A stretch of DNA of 26,796 bases from RGIG3009 sp045603285 (lineage in GTDB: Bacteria > Bacillota > Clostridia > Oscillospirales > Acutalibacteraceae): contig JAZULW010000005.1 in assembly GCA_045603285.1 (NCBI GenBank), forward strand, positions 1 to 26,796. The letters run 5' to 3'. The first letter of the stretch is position 1, and the number at the start of each line of letters is the position of its first letter. The notes under the pieces were generated by a model. It ran no database searches and was not told the origin of the DNA. It worked only from the letters and a program-made list of their open reading frames with translations. The position numbers were made by a program, and so were the translations under genes. Shown here in pieces: positions 8,736 through 17,314 of this stretch.

Positions 8736-11700
8736 TGTCTGCCACCTCCTCGTTTTCGCATTCGTCCAAATCCTGAAGGGCTTCCTTTAAACTCTGTTTG
8801 GCGATGGTGTGGCTCGGGTCGTCCTCTTCGTGAGTGCAAATATCGCGAAATTCGCAATAACGGCACGGGGTATCGTCGGTTTCAGCGGGGATGGCGGCTA
8901 CCTCACCCCGATGCAACGCAGACGCCATTTCGGTTAAAAGAGAGGATACTCGCTTTTGAATACGCCCGAATTGGGCAAGGGAAGCCAGTGATGAAGCGGA
9001 AGAAAGTGAACCGTTTTTGGTTTTGGAAGCGGGGATAAATACACCGGCAATATCTGTTTCCATTAACTCCAAAATAGAAGGGTCATCAATGAGCAACCCG
9101 TTCATACGCATGGTGGCAAGTTTTTTTGTTTCTATCTCTTCGTCAGTTGTGCCACGCGATACTTGAATAACGGGCAGTTTGGCAGGAAGATATAACACAC
9201 CTGCCGGTAAGGTTTCGCCGTAGCGTTTGCGGTCCTCGTGAATGGAAAACAGATAAATGAGCATTTGTAAATTCAGGCCTTCCAGTACTTCCGAAAGGCT
9301 AAATTCCTTATTTCCCGTTTTGTAGTCAACCACGCGCACATAGGTACCCTCTTCGTGCTTCAAAACGTCTACACGGTCCACCGTGCCGCGCACTTGTACG
9401 GTTGCGCCGTCGGGGGTGCGCAAAATCCACGGCGAAATGCCGTTTCCGTCATCGTCAAAGCGACCGATGGGCAATTCGTAATCCACGGGAGTAAATTGAC
9501 TATTACGCAATTCTTGTACTACGCGCCAAAGCAGGGAAGCAGACAATTCCGTTAACTGTTTCAATAAATTGTTCAGGCGCGCATCGTGTTCATCCAGACC
9601 GCTTAATTGTTCTTTTACGTATAACGCTACTGCTTTTTCGGTATCGTCCGCAATTCGTTCTTTGGTGCAATTTTGCCATTGTTGTTGCACGTAAACGGGA
9701 AGAACGGTTTGCATCACATAGTGTGCCAATAATCCTGCTTGCGCGGCGTTCAATTGTGTTGTACGGCGCGGTTTTAAACGAAGGCCGTATTTGCAAAAAT
9801 AGGCAAAACGGCAACGGTAAAAGGTATCCACTTGTGTGGGAGAAAGCCGCAGATGTTCGCCGAATAAACGGCGGGAAACAGCCGCATCGTCAAATGCGAA
9901 TGCGGAAGAATGCCGCTTAGCGGCTTGCAGTCGGTTGGCGTAAAGAGGGTCGTGTTCAAACACTTTTCGCAGCGAAGCAACGGTGGAGGAATTTTCAAGC
10001 CAATGCGACGCCAAGCGGTCAAAGGCATCGGCGGCGGATTCGGTGTCGGTCGCATTCGTTGCAGTTGCCGTTCCTACGGCGCAATTCGGTAAAATGGTTT
10101 TTACCGTTTCAATGATCGTAGACGGGAACAACTCCTCGCCGCCGTTTTGCATTGCATATGTGATGATGAGACGTTCGGAACAAGCTGAAACCGCCATATA
10201 AGCATAGTAACGTTCTTCCGCCGCGTGGCGATCGGCATTGTGCACAATGGGAAGTCCCCATTCCATTAAACGGCGACGTTCGCGGTCGGTGAAAATGGTT
10301 CCGCCTGAAGGATAAGCGGGAAATACGCCTTCGTTGGCGCCAAGCACAATAACGGTTTTGGGTGAAGTGTAGCGAATACGGTCGGCAGAGCCAATGTGTA
10401 CGCTATCCAACGTTTGAGGAATGGTGCCCAGATCCATAGAAGATACCGCCAGATGAAATAGGTCTGAGTACTGTTTGGCGGAAAGAGCCGCATTGTCCAG
10501 TGCAGAGGCAAACTTATCCAACAACTCCATCAAACAATCCCACAAACGCGCGTGGTTTTCGCTAAAAGCGTGTTCTCCCTGCGCGGTGAGGCGAGCCACC
10601 TGAAAGCGCACCATACGGGGAACACGCCATTCTTGCAACAACTGAAATACCGCGGTGGCAAATTCACGACCGTTTCGGTTTCCTGATAAACGTGTTTGAA
10701 AACGTTCAAGAGGCCGCACCAAACGTTTTCGTAATACATTTAGCCGTTGAAGGTGATGGGTAGAACTGTCATCAAACGTTTCGCCCAATCCGTCGGGATG
10801 ACGTTCAAACGGAATGCGCCATGCGCTGCCGCGTACATTCCACAAAAAGGCATAGTTTTCCAAAACGGCAGTAGAAAGGGGAGAAAATCCCAGTAAGCCG
10901 CTTTTGCATAAACGGAGCATATCGGCGGTATCCCAACCGCCCGTCACCACAGCCAAAGCGGATTCGACCAACGAAATAAGTGGTTGTGTTAGCACCGATT
11001 CGCGTGTGTCCACATAACAAGGCAATCCTTCTCGTTCAAAAGCGCTTTGCAACAATCCGTTATACAGTTCCGGATTGCGCACCACCACCGTGAAATCACG
11101 GCAAAAACCGCCGTTTTCACGCAATAAACGTCGTACCGTTCGCGCGGCATAACGGCATTCTTCTTCACGGTCGTGGCAAGGGGTGATGCAAACCGCATCG
11201 GTGGACTGTTGGTAGCAACCGGTTTTCCAAGAGAAAAACGATTCTTCTAACTGTTGCAGCGCTTCATTATTGGTGCGGTGGTTTTGAGGCAAGTGGCAGA
11301 TTTTGTCGGTTGAAACGTTGTGCGAGAGCGCCATCTCGCGCAAGCGCGCGGCGGTATGATCGGCCGTGTAAAAACGGTCGGTCATCAATTCGTTTGCACC
11401 GTGCAACCCATCGGAACAAAGGGTTACCGTCATGGCAGCTACGCGTGGCAACAACGCTTCCAAAACGAGGAACTCCTGACCGGTGAAGCCGTTAAAACCG
11501 TCAACAAACCAATGGCTTCCATTGAAAAAACATCCCTCTGCAAGGCGTTGGGCCAAAACGGTCAGATCGTCTTGAGGGTCCAGCAAAGCCGTTTGCGCCA
11601 ACAAAGCCTCATAGGCAGAGAAAATAAGGGCCAGATCTTGTGTTTTTTCTTTTAAAATTCCCGTGGGCAAAGCGGCGGCGGTTTCGCTTAACAGTTCAGG

Positions 11701-12102
11701 GGTGATTGCACATTGTTTGCATTCCGTCAACATATGCAACAGCTCTTGCAAATACCGTTCGGGATGAAGGTGCTTGCCGTATAAATGTAGTTGGTCTTGA
11801 ACGGCAAAAAGGGCACGGCTAATCAACAGGAGAGATACGGTGTTATCCATACGTTTGCCGTTTAATTTTCCGCTTTCACGAAACACCAGTTCCGCCATGC
11901 GGGTAAAACTGAGCACTTCGATACGTTGAGAAAGGGTGTTGCCAAACAAGGTGAGCAATTGCTTTTCGGTTTCGAACGAAGATTGTTCCGGCACCAGCAT
12001 ATACAAACGGGCCGCGTTGTTTTCCACGAGCAATTGATGCATACGGTCAAACAGTTCTTTTGTTTTTCCCGAACCCGAACGGCCGGTGATCAAATGCAAC
12101 AT
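8728..12102 (-). CDS. addB: ATP-dependent helicase/nuclease subunit AddB
   Basis: The 1124-residue partner of AddA. The N-terminus has a Walker A motif, GRSGSGKTK (Lys13). A RecB-family nuclease motif, VDYKTGN, has Asp926 and Lys928. Four cysteines expected to bind the AddB 4Fe-4S cluster are present: Cys764 in YRCRF, then Cys1080, Cys1083 and Cys1089 with spacing C-x2-C-x5-C. In Bacillus AddB this cluster is needed for DNA-end binding, and the subunit recognises Chi. The start is the ATG at 12102, with AAAGGAGG ahead of it. The frame stays open to 12180, but that extension has no ribosome site and no family similarity. A divergent gene begins 62 bases away. Confidence 0.96.
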   Translation of the reverse strand: MLHLITGRSGSGKTKELFDRMHQLLVENNAARLYMLVPEQSSFETEKQLLTLFGNTLSQRIEVLSFTRMAELVFRESGKLNGKRMDNTVSLLLISRALFAVQDQLHLYGKHLHPERYLQELLHMLTECKQCAITPELLSETAAALPTGILKEKTQDLALIFSAYEALLAQTALLDPQDDLTVLAQRLAEGCFFNGSHWFVDGFNGFTGQEFLVLEALLPRVAAMTVTLCSDGLHGANELMTDRFYTADHTAARLREMALSHNVSTDKICHLPQNHRTNNEALQQLEESFFSWKTGCYQQSTDAVCITPCHDREEECRYAARTVRRLLRENGGFCRDFTVVVRNPELYNGLLQSAFEREGLPCYVDTRESVLTQPLISLVESALAVVTGGWDTADMLRLCKSGLLGFSPLSTAVLENYAFLWNVRGSAWRIPFERHPDGLGETFDDSSTHHLQRLNVLRKRLVRPLERFQTRLSGNRNGREFATAVFQLLQEWRVPRMVRFQVARLTAQGEHAFSENHARLWDCLMELLDKFASALDNAALSAKQYSDLFHLAVSSMDLGTIPQTLDSVHIGSADRIRYTSPKTVIVLGANEGVFPAYPSGGTIFTDRERRRLMEWGLPIVHNADRHAAEERYYAYMAVSACSERLIITYAMQNGGEELFPSTIIETVKTILPNCAVGTATATNATDTESAADAFDRLASHWLENSSTVASLRKVFEHDPLYANRLQAAKRHSSAFAFDDAAVSRRLFGEHLRLSPTQVDTFYRCRFAYFCKYGLRLKPRRTTQLNAAQAGLLAHYVMQTVLPVYVQQQWQNCTKERIADDTEKAVALYVKEQLSGLDEHDARLNNLLKQLTELSASLLWRVVQELRNSQFTPVDYELPIGRFDDDGNGISPWILRTPDGATVQVRGTVDRVDVLKHEEGTYVRVVDYKTGNKEFSLSEVLEGLNLQMLIYLFSIHEDRKRYGETLPAGVLYLPAKLPVIQVSRGTTDEEIETKKLATMRMNGLLIDDPSILELMETDIAGVFIPASKTKNGSLSSASSLASLAQFGRIQKRVSSLLTEMASALHRGEVAAIPAETDDTPCRYCEFRDICTHEEDDPSHTIAKQSLKEALQDLDECENEEVADNE

Positions 12103-12164
12103 AGGAAAACCTCCTTTACTTTTGTCGAAAATTGGAGTACACTGTAGAAAAGGGGGGGATAGCG

Positions 12165-12515
12165 GTGAAAGACAACACAAGCAACTGCAAAATGTTGATA
12201 TTGTATGCCTTGTGCGCCGTGTTTTTCTTTATGGTATTGGGTGCCGCGGCAATTCATACGCCGTCCATGATATTTGGTGTTACTGCAGATGAAATGGAAG
12301 AAACGCAATTGGATGAATCTTTTGGTAAGGTGAACCTCAACACGGCTTTGAAAGAAGAATTGATGACTTTAACGGGAATCGGCGAAGTGTTGGCCGAGCG
12401 CATCATCGCGTACCGAGAAGAAAACGGTCCGTTTGAAAGGATTGAAGACCTCCAAAACGTAAGCGGCATCGGCGAAAAGAAAGTAGAAGCGATACGGGAA
12501 CTAATTATCGTGTAA
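12165..12515 (+). CDS. Membrane-anchored helix-hairpin-helix protein (ComEA-like)
   Basis: A 116-residue protein with an N-terminal membrane segment (about residues 9-30), a short acidic linker, and a C-terminal pair of helix-hairpin-helix motifs, TLTGIGEVLAERII and NVSGIGEKKVEAI. This tandem begins with VNLNTA, as in ComEA, the surface DNA receptor of competence. It lacks the SLBB domain that many Firmicute ComEA proteins carry before the HhH pair, so it is a minimal form. No comEC gene is nearby. The start is the GTG at 12165 behind AGGGGGGGAT; an in-frame TTG at 12132 is less likely. DNA binding is a sound inference; a role in DNA uptake is only possible. Its 3' end overlaps the convergent CotH gene by 15 bases. 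Confidence 0.85.
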   Translation: MKDNTSNCKMLILYALCAVFFFMVLGAAAIHTPSMIFGVTADEMEETQLDESFGKVNLNTALKEELMTLTGIGEVLAERIIAYREENGPFERIEDLQNVSGIGEKKVEAIRELIIV

Positions 12516-14933
12516 AGCGCGCTTGTACAAGTCATCCCACTCGGCATCCGAAACAGAGAAGACACTTTTTAATTGTTTGGTCATCACGGCTTCGCGATTT
12601 TGGATAAACGTGTGCATAAAAGCAATGTGATAATTCCAAGTATTCACAGACGGGGCATCAAAACGGTTGTGCTGCCGTTCAATTTCGCCTTCGATCTCGG
12701 TGGCGAGTTGGTCGAGAAATACCGTTAACCGTTCTGCTTTTAAAGTTGTTTGCATCAGACGGGCATAAGTCAGCAAAAACTCTTCACGAAACTGCTCGTT
12801 TTTTAACAGTGCGGTAAACAACGGATAGTGATAGATTCTTAAATCCGGTTTCGGCGTACCGTCTTTCAATTGTTGGAGAAAGTTGAAATCTTGATAATTC
12901 GGAGAGCAAGCCCAATCCATATCGTAGATGATCCATTTCCACTTTCCGCCGGTTGCATCGCGGTAACACCCTGTGTTATTCACACAATCTCCGTTGCCAA
13001 AGAAGGTTTGATAGGTGAAAAATTGCATCAACGATGTAGCGTCAATTTGCGACATCACATAATCATAGTGCTCGGCTTTTCTCAAATCGTGTGTTTTCGC
13101 GTAATTAATGAGGGCGGCAAGGTTGGGATGAACCGGCTCGTCATTTCTTGTTAAGTTTGGGTGATGTGTCAACTGCACATTCTGAACGGGAATGTCGGTA
13201 TATGAGGCAATAAAATCTTCGTTTCGTTTTTCGCGCAGATAGTACAAACCGTAATATTGGCCGTTGATATACAAGGCAACGGGTTGCGCCGACTGGATGA
13301 GTTGTCCGTCGGTGTTTTTTAATGCCTGTGCACAAAATTCGTCACGCAGTTTGGCTTTGTTCCAATCCGAGCCGGAAGGACGCAACAGCAAATGGTCAAA
13401 AACGGAAACGTCCGAATCTTTGAAAAAGGGATACACGATTTCGGTATCGCCCGTTGCTTGGCTTAAATTCAAGGAAAACGCTTTTTGCACGTTGGAACGG
13501 GTATAACCACCGGCAATATGAAAAGAACTGTCAAATTCCAGTTCTTTGGTGCCACCTGCAGCAAAATATTCGGTATGCACGGTGGGGCGAAGTGTGTCGT
13601 CTTTAAAATTGGTCCATGCGCCTTCGGGGCCAAACAGCAACGAGGGGTCGGTTGTAACACTTACAACCGGTAACGTGTGTTCTGCTTCGGTAAAATACGT
13701 TTGTGTGACAACATCGCTTGGTAAATATCCGTCTTGAAAGGCAACGGCACGGAATACCGTTGTGCTTTCTACGGCGAAAACCGTGTCCGGTGTATAAAGC
13801 GGGGACTGTTTGGTGGGGGTAGAGCCGTCAAACGTGTAATGAACGGATGCGTTTTTGGGGACAGTTAATGATAACAAGAAGGAGCCGTTGGTATACCCGC
13901 CTGTGTGGCTGACAATGGGGGCGGTGGTATAACCGAGAAGGGGTTTTCCGTTGGGGGTGGCCGGCGTGGGTGTTTCAAAAAATACACGTGTCGTACGGTC
14001 ATTCCCGGAGCGGCCGCTCGTAACCCCGAAACGTTGTTTTCCTGTGGAAAAAGAATCGGTTACGGTGCCGTTTGGCGCTACCAGATATACCTCATCGCCG
14101 TTGCTATCCAGCGAAAAGGGAGCACATATCATGCCGGATGATGGAGTGAAGTTTTTATCGCAATAAATTACCAAATATTCGTTCGGTATAAGCGAGATGT
14201 TCTCAAACACAAGCCCTGTTTCGGTCAGATTTTCCGTTAAACGGTAGCCGTGAAGAGAAATTTCTTCATCGGTGGTGTTGTGTAATTCTATCCAATCGTA
14301 AGGGTTGCTTTCCTCTTTTGACGAAGAAACGGCACAAACTTCATTGATGGTGATACCGGTGTAGACGGCATCGTACAATTCGGTTAACGTGGAGGCGGCA
14401 ATGCCTTCGTTTGGATTGCCGGGAGTGGGGGTGGCAAACCACACTTTCTCGTTATTTAAAAAGCCAAAGGAACGGTCAGGCTCACAAGCAGGGACGGAAA
14501 GCGAAGAAATTGGTTCTTTGTTTGCATATAAGTAAAGGGTTTCTCCATCGTTATCCAACGAGAACGGTGCATAAAACTCGCGATTTTCTTTGTTTTTTCC
14601 GGTGAGAAATACCACGACCGATTCATTTGGATTTAAGGTTTTTCGGGGAAAAGAATAGCAGTTGGGTTTGCTCGTATCATCGGTCAATGAAAAGTTGGAG
14701 AGATCTACCGCTTCGGCACCAAGGTTGGTGATCTCCGCCCAATCGTAAAAAAGTCCGTCATCATCTGCGAAAGCAGTACGGTTGTCGGGCATAATTTCCG
14801 TTATTTGGAGTTGCATTTGGGCGTGGGTGGATGACGCGAAAAACCGTGAGCCTACCAGTAAGGCGACAATAAAGAAAACGGCAATGGCAAAGGTGGCGGG
14901 TGCCCATCGTTCTAACCTCGTTTTCGGAATCAT
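12501..14933 (-). CDS. Secreted CotH-type kinase with lamin-tail domains
   Basis: An 810-residue exported protein. An N-terminal hydrophobic segment (about 12-32) ends near a possible signal peptidase site after THA (38). It is followed by two lamin-tail-like beta domains (about 43-172 and 195-325, each with a DWxEIxN or DWIELHN block), a chitobiase-C-terminal-like segment with HYTFDGSTPT (about 340-413), and a CotH kinase domain (about 420-800). Kinase features seen are GQYYGLYYLREKR, GDCVNN with Asp649, and IIYDMDW with Asp671 and Asp673, matching the catalytic and metal-binding region of CotH. CotH of Bacillus phosphorylates spore coat proteins, but this one carries an export signal and probably acts outside the cell. 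Its ATG overlaps the upstream lipoprotein stop (ATGA). Substrate unknown. Confidence 0.88.
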   Translation of the reverse strand: MIPKTRLERWAPATFAIAVFFIVALLVGSRFFASSTHAQMQLQITEIMPDNRTAFADDDGLFYDWAEITNLGAEAVDLSNFSLTDDTSKPNCYSFPRKTLNPNESVVVFLTGKNKENREFYAPFSLDNDGETLYLYANKEPISSLSVPACEPDRSFGFLNNEKVWFATPTPGNPNEGIAASTLTELYDAVYTGITINEVCAVSSSKEESNPYDWIELHNTTDEEISLHGYRLTENLTETGLVFENISLIPNEYLVIYCDKNFTPSSGMICAPFSLDSNGDEVYLVAPNGTVTDSFSTGKQRFGVTSGRSGNDRTTRVFFETPTPATPNGKPLLGYTTAPIVSHTGGYTNGSFLLSLTVPKNASVHYTFDGSTPTKQSPLYTPDTVFAVESTTVFRAVAFQDGYLPSDVVTQTYFTEAEHTLPVVSVTTDPSLLFGPEGAWTNFKDDTLRPTVHTEYFAAGGTKELEFDSSFHIAGGYTRSNVQKAFSLNLSQATGDTEIVYPFFKDSDVSVFDHLLLRPSGSDWNKAKLRDEFCAQALKNTDGQLIQSAQPVALYINGQYYGLYYLREKRNEDFIASYTDIPVQNVQLTHHPNLTRNDEPVHPNLAALINYAKTHDLRKAEHYDYVMSQIDATSLMQFFTYQTFFGNGDCVNNTGCYRDATGGKWKWIIYDMDWACSPNYQDFNFLQQLKDGTPKPDLRIYHYPLFTALLKNEQFREEFLLTYARLMQTTLKAERLTVFLDQLATEIEGEIERQHNRFDAPSVNTWNYHIAFMHTFIQNREAVMTKQLKSVFSVSDAEWDDLYKRALHDN

Positions 14934-15889
14934 GATGTCACCCCGTTCACAATGGATGTGTTATTTGGAAGACCGGGCGTAGGATAGCGAAGAACCGCAT
15001 ATCCGTGTTGGTCTGTATAACCGTATGAATGATCTGCTTCAAGCGAAACAATGGTTGCGCCGCAACAAAAACGGCCGTTGTGGTTGTAAAGAGCAAGAAA
15101 GGCATCGCCGGTTCCCAATTTAAAATTGGTGTGGATTTCACCGTTTTCCGTAACCGTATCACGCCCTGAACAACGGACAAGCAAATATCCGCCTGCTTCA
15201 ACAGACACCCCCGCAGGGAATGTCCATTTGGCAGCGTTACCCAGCGTATCGGTAAGTGAGTATCCCGAAAGTGAGATGGCACGGTCGGAAAAATTGTGAA
15301 TTTCAACCCAGTCGCTGTAATTGCCGTTGCTGTCATATAAAACAGACTGGTTCTTCGTCATGTATTCGCTTAGGCGCAATCCTTCACTCGGAACGGCCAT
15401 ATCGTTTCCCAAGACGTGACCTTCGGCGTTGCTTTGACCGATGGTAGGGGTGGAAAACCATTCATACACACCGCCGTTTACTCCGTAAGAAAGGCCACAG
15501 GCGGTTGCGGGAATTTGCAACAGTTGAAGGATCGTTCCGTCATTTGTGGAAAACACAAGAGAAGTTCCCGATGCGCTTAAACGAAAAGGCAGATGAAACG
15601 GGGTGGAAGCGGTGGAATCAGCATACAAAACCAAATATTCGCCACCCTGTATGGTGACCGCGGGAAAACACCATTTTTGAGGATCGTTTGTGTTATCGGA
15701 TAGATAGCAATCGCCCAAAAAAACAGGTTCGTCGGCGGTGTTGTAGAGTTCAATCCAATCGTATTTGTCGCCGGCGGTCACCACTTCGTTGATGATGACG
15801 GCGGCATAATTTTCGGATGTTGTTGTTTTGACACAACCGCTCAAAAAAAGGAGCGGTATGCACAAAAATGCGGTTGACAATAAACGCAT
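14930..15889 (-). CDS. Lipoprotein with two lamin-tail-like domains
   Basis: A 319-residue surface lipoprotein. The signal peptide ends in the canonical lipobox LSGC with Cys19. The mature part holds two lamin-tail-like domains, about 31-150 and 172-306, marked by INEVVTAGDKYDWIELYNT and YSDWVEIHNFSDRAISLSGY. Lamin-tail domains are immunoglobulin-like beta folds found in secreted bacterial proteins, often beside nucleases, phosphatases or CotH domains; their ligand here is unknown. The start is the ATG at 15889 behind GGAGG; the frame runs on to 15988 but through the promoter. It is the first gene of a two-gene operon and overlaps the CotH kinase start, and the shared domain type suggests both proteins act on the same surface target. 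Confidence 0.87.
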   Translation of the reverse strand: MRLLSTAFLCIPLLFLSGCVKTTTSENYAAVIINEVVTAGDKYDWIELYNTADEPVFLGDCYLSDNTNDPQKWCFPAVTIQGGEYLVLYADSTASTPFHLPFRLSASGTSLVFSTNDGTILQLLQIPATACGLSYGVNGGVYEWFSTPTIGQSNAEGHVLGNDMAVPSEGLRLSEYMTKNQSVLYDSNGNYSDWVEIHNFSDRAISLSGYSLTDTLGNAAKWTFPAGVSVEAGGYLLVRCSGRDTVTENGEIHTNFKLGTGDAFLALYNHNGRFCCGATIVSLEADHSYGYTDQHGYAVLRYPTPGLPNNTSIVNGVTS

Positions 15890-15925
15890 AAAGAAACCTC
15901 CGAAAAAACGAAAAATGTCATTTTC

Positions 15926-15954
15926 AGTATAGCAAAATCCATCTCTTAAATCAA
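15926..15954 (-). promoter_or_regulatory. sigma-A promoter for the lamin-tail/CotH operon
   Basis: On the minus strand TTGATT (plus-strand 15949-15954) and TATACT (15926-15931) are spaced 17 bases apart. This is close to the vegetative consensus and lies about 37 bases ahead of the lipoprotein ATG. It suggests expression in growing cells and not in a sporulating mother cell. Confidence 0.7.
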
Positions 15955-15972
15955 TGTGTTTTCGAAAATTGG

Positions 15973-16001
15973 TTGCAAAATGTCGCAAAAGAAGTTACAA
16001 T
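15973..16001 (+). promoter_or_regulatory. sigma-A promoter for the YfbR-like gene
   Basis: TTGCAA (15973-15978) and TACAAT (15996-16001) have a 17-base spacer and lie 35 bases upstream of the ATG at 16037. It is back to back with the promoter of the lamin-tail operon. Confidence 0.65.
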
Positions 16002-16036
16002 AAACAGGTGAGTAAAGTAATAGTAGGAGAAACCAT

Positions 16037-16618
16037 ATGAATCATCATTTTTTTGCTATGCTGTCCCGTATGAAATATATCTTTCGTTGGTCTCTTATGC
16101 GCAATACGCGCACAGAAAATATCTGTGAACATTCGCAAGATGTGGCGGTGTTGGTGCATGCCTTGGCGTTGCTTCACAACAAGCGGTTTGGTGGCAACGC
16201 GAATATTGAACACTGCGTGTTGCATGCGTTGTATCACGACGTTCCCGAAATATTAACGGGGGATCTTCCCACGCCTGTGAAATACAACAATCCCGATATT
16301 CAAAACGCCTACCGTTCGCTTGAGGCGGTTTCGGCAAATCGTTTGCTCGAACAGTTGCCCGATGATCTGCGTGAAGAGTACCGTCCGTTTTTGTTGCCGC
16401 AAGATGCCGAAAGTGTGGAATATCAGTTGGTAAAAGCAGCGGACAAGTTGGCGGCGCTTATCAAATGTATTGAAGAACTAAAGGCGGGAAACAAGGAGTT
16501 CTTACACGCGAAGCGTTCTACGGAAAAAGCGTTGAAGTCAATGAAATTGCCCGCGGTGGACTGCTTTATGAAAGAGTTTTTACCTTCATTTGAATTAACA
16601 TTGGACGAACAAAAATAA
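16037..16618 (+). CDS. yfbR: YfbR-like 5'-deoxynucleotidase (HD domain)
   Basis: A 193-residue HD-superfamily phosphohydrolase. Members remove the 5' phosphate from deoxynucleoside monophosphates, which helps balance dNTP pools. The expected pocket is present, offset by one from E. coli YfbR: Arg17-Trp18, His32 in CEHS, His67-Asp68 in YHDVPE, Asp76 in TGDLPTPVKY, and Asp136 in KAADKL. Length is normal (E. coli 199). The ATG start has AGGAG seven bases upstream, and a separate sigma-A promoter drives it. It stands alone, divergent from the lamin-tail pair and convergent with ktrA. Specificity beyond deoxynucleoside monophosphates cannot be read from the sequence. Confidence 0.93.
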   Translation: MNHHFFAMLSRMKYIFRWSLMRNTRTENICEHSQDVAVLVHALALLHNKRFGGNANIEHCVLHALYHDVPEILTGDLPTPVKYNNPDIQNAYRSLEAVSANRLLEQLPDDLREEYRPFLLPQDAESVEYQLVKAADKLAALIKCIEELKAGNKEFLHAKRSTEKALKSMKLPAVDCFMKEFLPSFELTLDEQK

Positions 16619-16620
16619 AA

Positions 16621-16654
16621 ACATCGCGGTAGGATACATACCGCGATGTTTTTT
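16621..16654 (+). terminator. bidirectional terminator between the yfbR-like gene and ktrA
   Basis: ACATCGCGGTA (16621-16631) and TACCGCGATGT (16639-16649) form an 11-bp perfect stem with a 7-nt loop, with A runs before and T runs after. It fills the gap between the convergent stops ending at 16618 and starting at 16653, and so ends both the yfbR-like transcript and the ktr operon. Confidence 0.92.
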
Positions 16655-17303
16655 AGTTACGTGAGGAAAATTTATCCAAAACGGCATTTTCGCCCACCAC
16701 GATGATGATGTCGCCGCGACGGAACACATCGTCGCCGGTCGGGGAAACGCGCAAGTTGTTTCCCGAACGGATGGCCACCACGTTGAGCCCGTACTTGTTA
16801 CGAACTTTGCAGTCGATAAGTGAGCGGTCAACCCACTCTTCGGGGACTTCCAATTCAAGCAAACTGTGAGTAGCGGAGAGTTCCATATAATCCATGATGT
16901 TGTTGCCGGCCAAACTTTTGGCAAGGCGGATACCCATATCGCGTTCCGGCATAATGATCTTATCAGCACCGATGCGCGAAAGGATTTTCGCGTGTGCATC
17001 GCCCGAAGCCTGTGCCACGACATAACGGGCGCCATGGTCTTTCAACGCCATAGTAGCGAGAGAGCTAATTTCAATATCCTTAATGCACAAAACAACCGCG
17101 TCGAAATCCGCAAGACCGAGTTGTGCTAACGCGTCATCGTCCAAAATATTGGCTTGAATCGTGTGGGTGAGTTCGCGTGAAAAATCGTTCACCTTTTCTT
17201 CATCCAAGTCGACGCCCAACACTTCCACACCCATTGCGGAAAGCGAACGAGCAACACTGATGCCGAAACGGCTCAGTCCTAACACAGCAATTTGCTTCAT
17301 CAT
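16653..17303 (-). CDS. ktrA: Potassium uptake regulatory subunit KtrA/TrkA family
   Basis: A 216-residue cytoplasmic RCK protein that gates the KtrB potassium channel in response to nucleotides (ATP or ADP, and in some species c-di-AMP). An N-terminal Rossmann domain (about 1-135) has the nucleotide loop GLSRFG near residues 9-14 and the acidic VDLD at the end of beta 2. A C-terminal RCK_C domain (about 140-216) follows. Ser replaces the middle Gly of the usual GLGRFG motif. The start is the first of two adjacent ATG codons (17303); GAAAGGA lies six bases ahead. The next ATG (17300) is equally in frame. It lies 11 bases after ktrB, so the pair is co-translated. Confidence 0.93.
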   Translation of the reverse strand: MMKQIAVLGLSRFGISVARSLSAMGVEVLGVDLDEEKVNDFSRELTHTIQANILDDDALAQLGLADFDAVVLCIKDIEISSLATMALKDHGARYVVAQASGDAHAKILSRIGADKIIMPERDMGIRLAKSLAGNNIMDYMELSATHSLLELEVPEEWVDRSLIDCKVRNKYGLNVVAIRSGNNLRVSPTGDDVFRRGDIIIVVGENAVLDKFSSRN

Positions 17304-17314
17304 ACATTGTCCTT

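Noticed and set aside
12138..12143. TACACT as a -10 box for the HhH gene with TTTACT upstream
   Set aside because: The spacing is 17 bases, but the match is weak and the transcript would begin at the ribosome site, so it is not listed as a feature.
12501..14933. CotH gene as a spore coat kinase
   Set aside because: The N-terminal export segment, the lamin-tail domains and the sigma-A-like operon promoter do not fit a mother-cell cytoplasmic coat protein.
15890..15988. Longer start for the lamin-tail lipoprotein
   Set aside because: The extension would place translated sequence over the TTGATT/TATACT promoter, and would put the lipobox too far from the N-terminus for a signal peptide.
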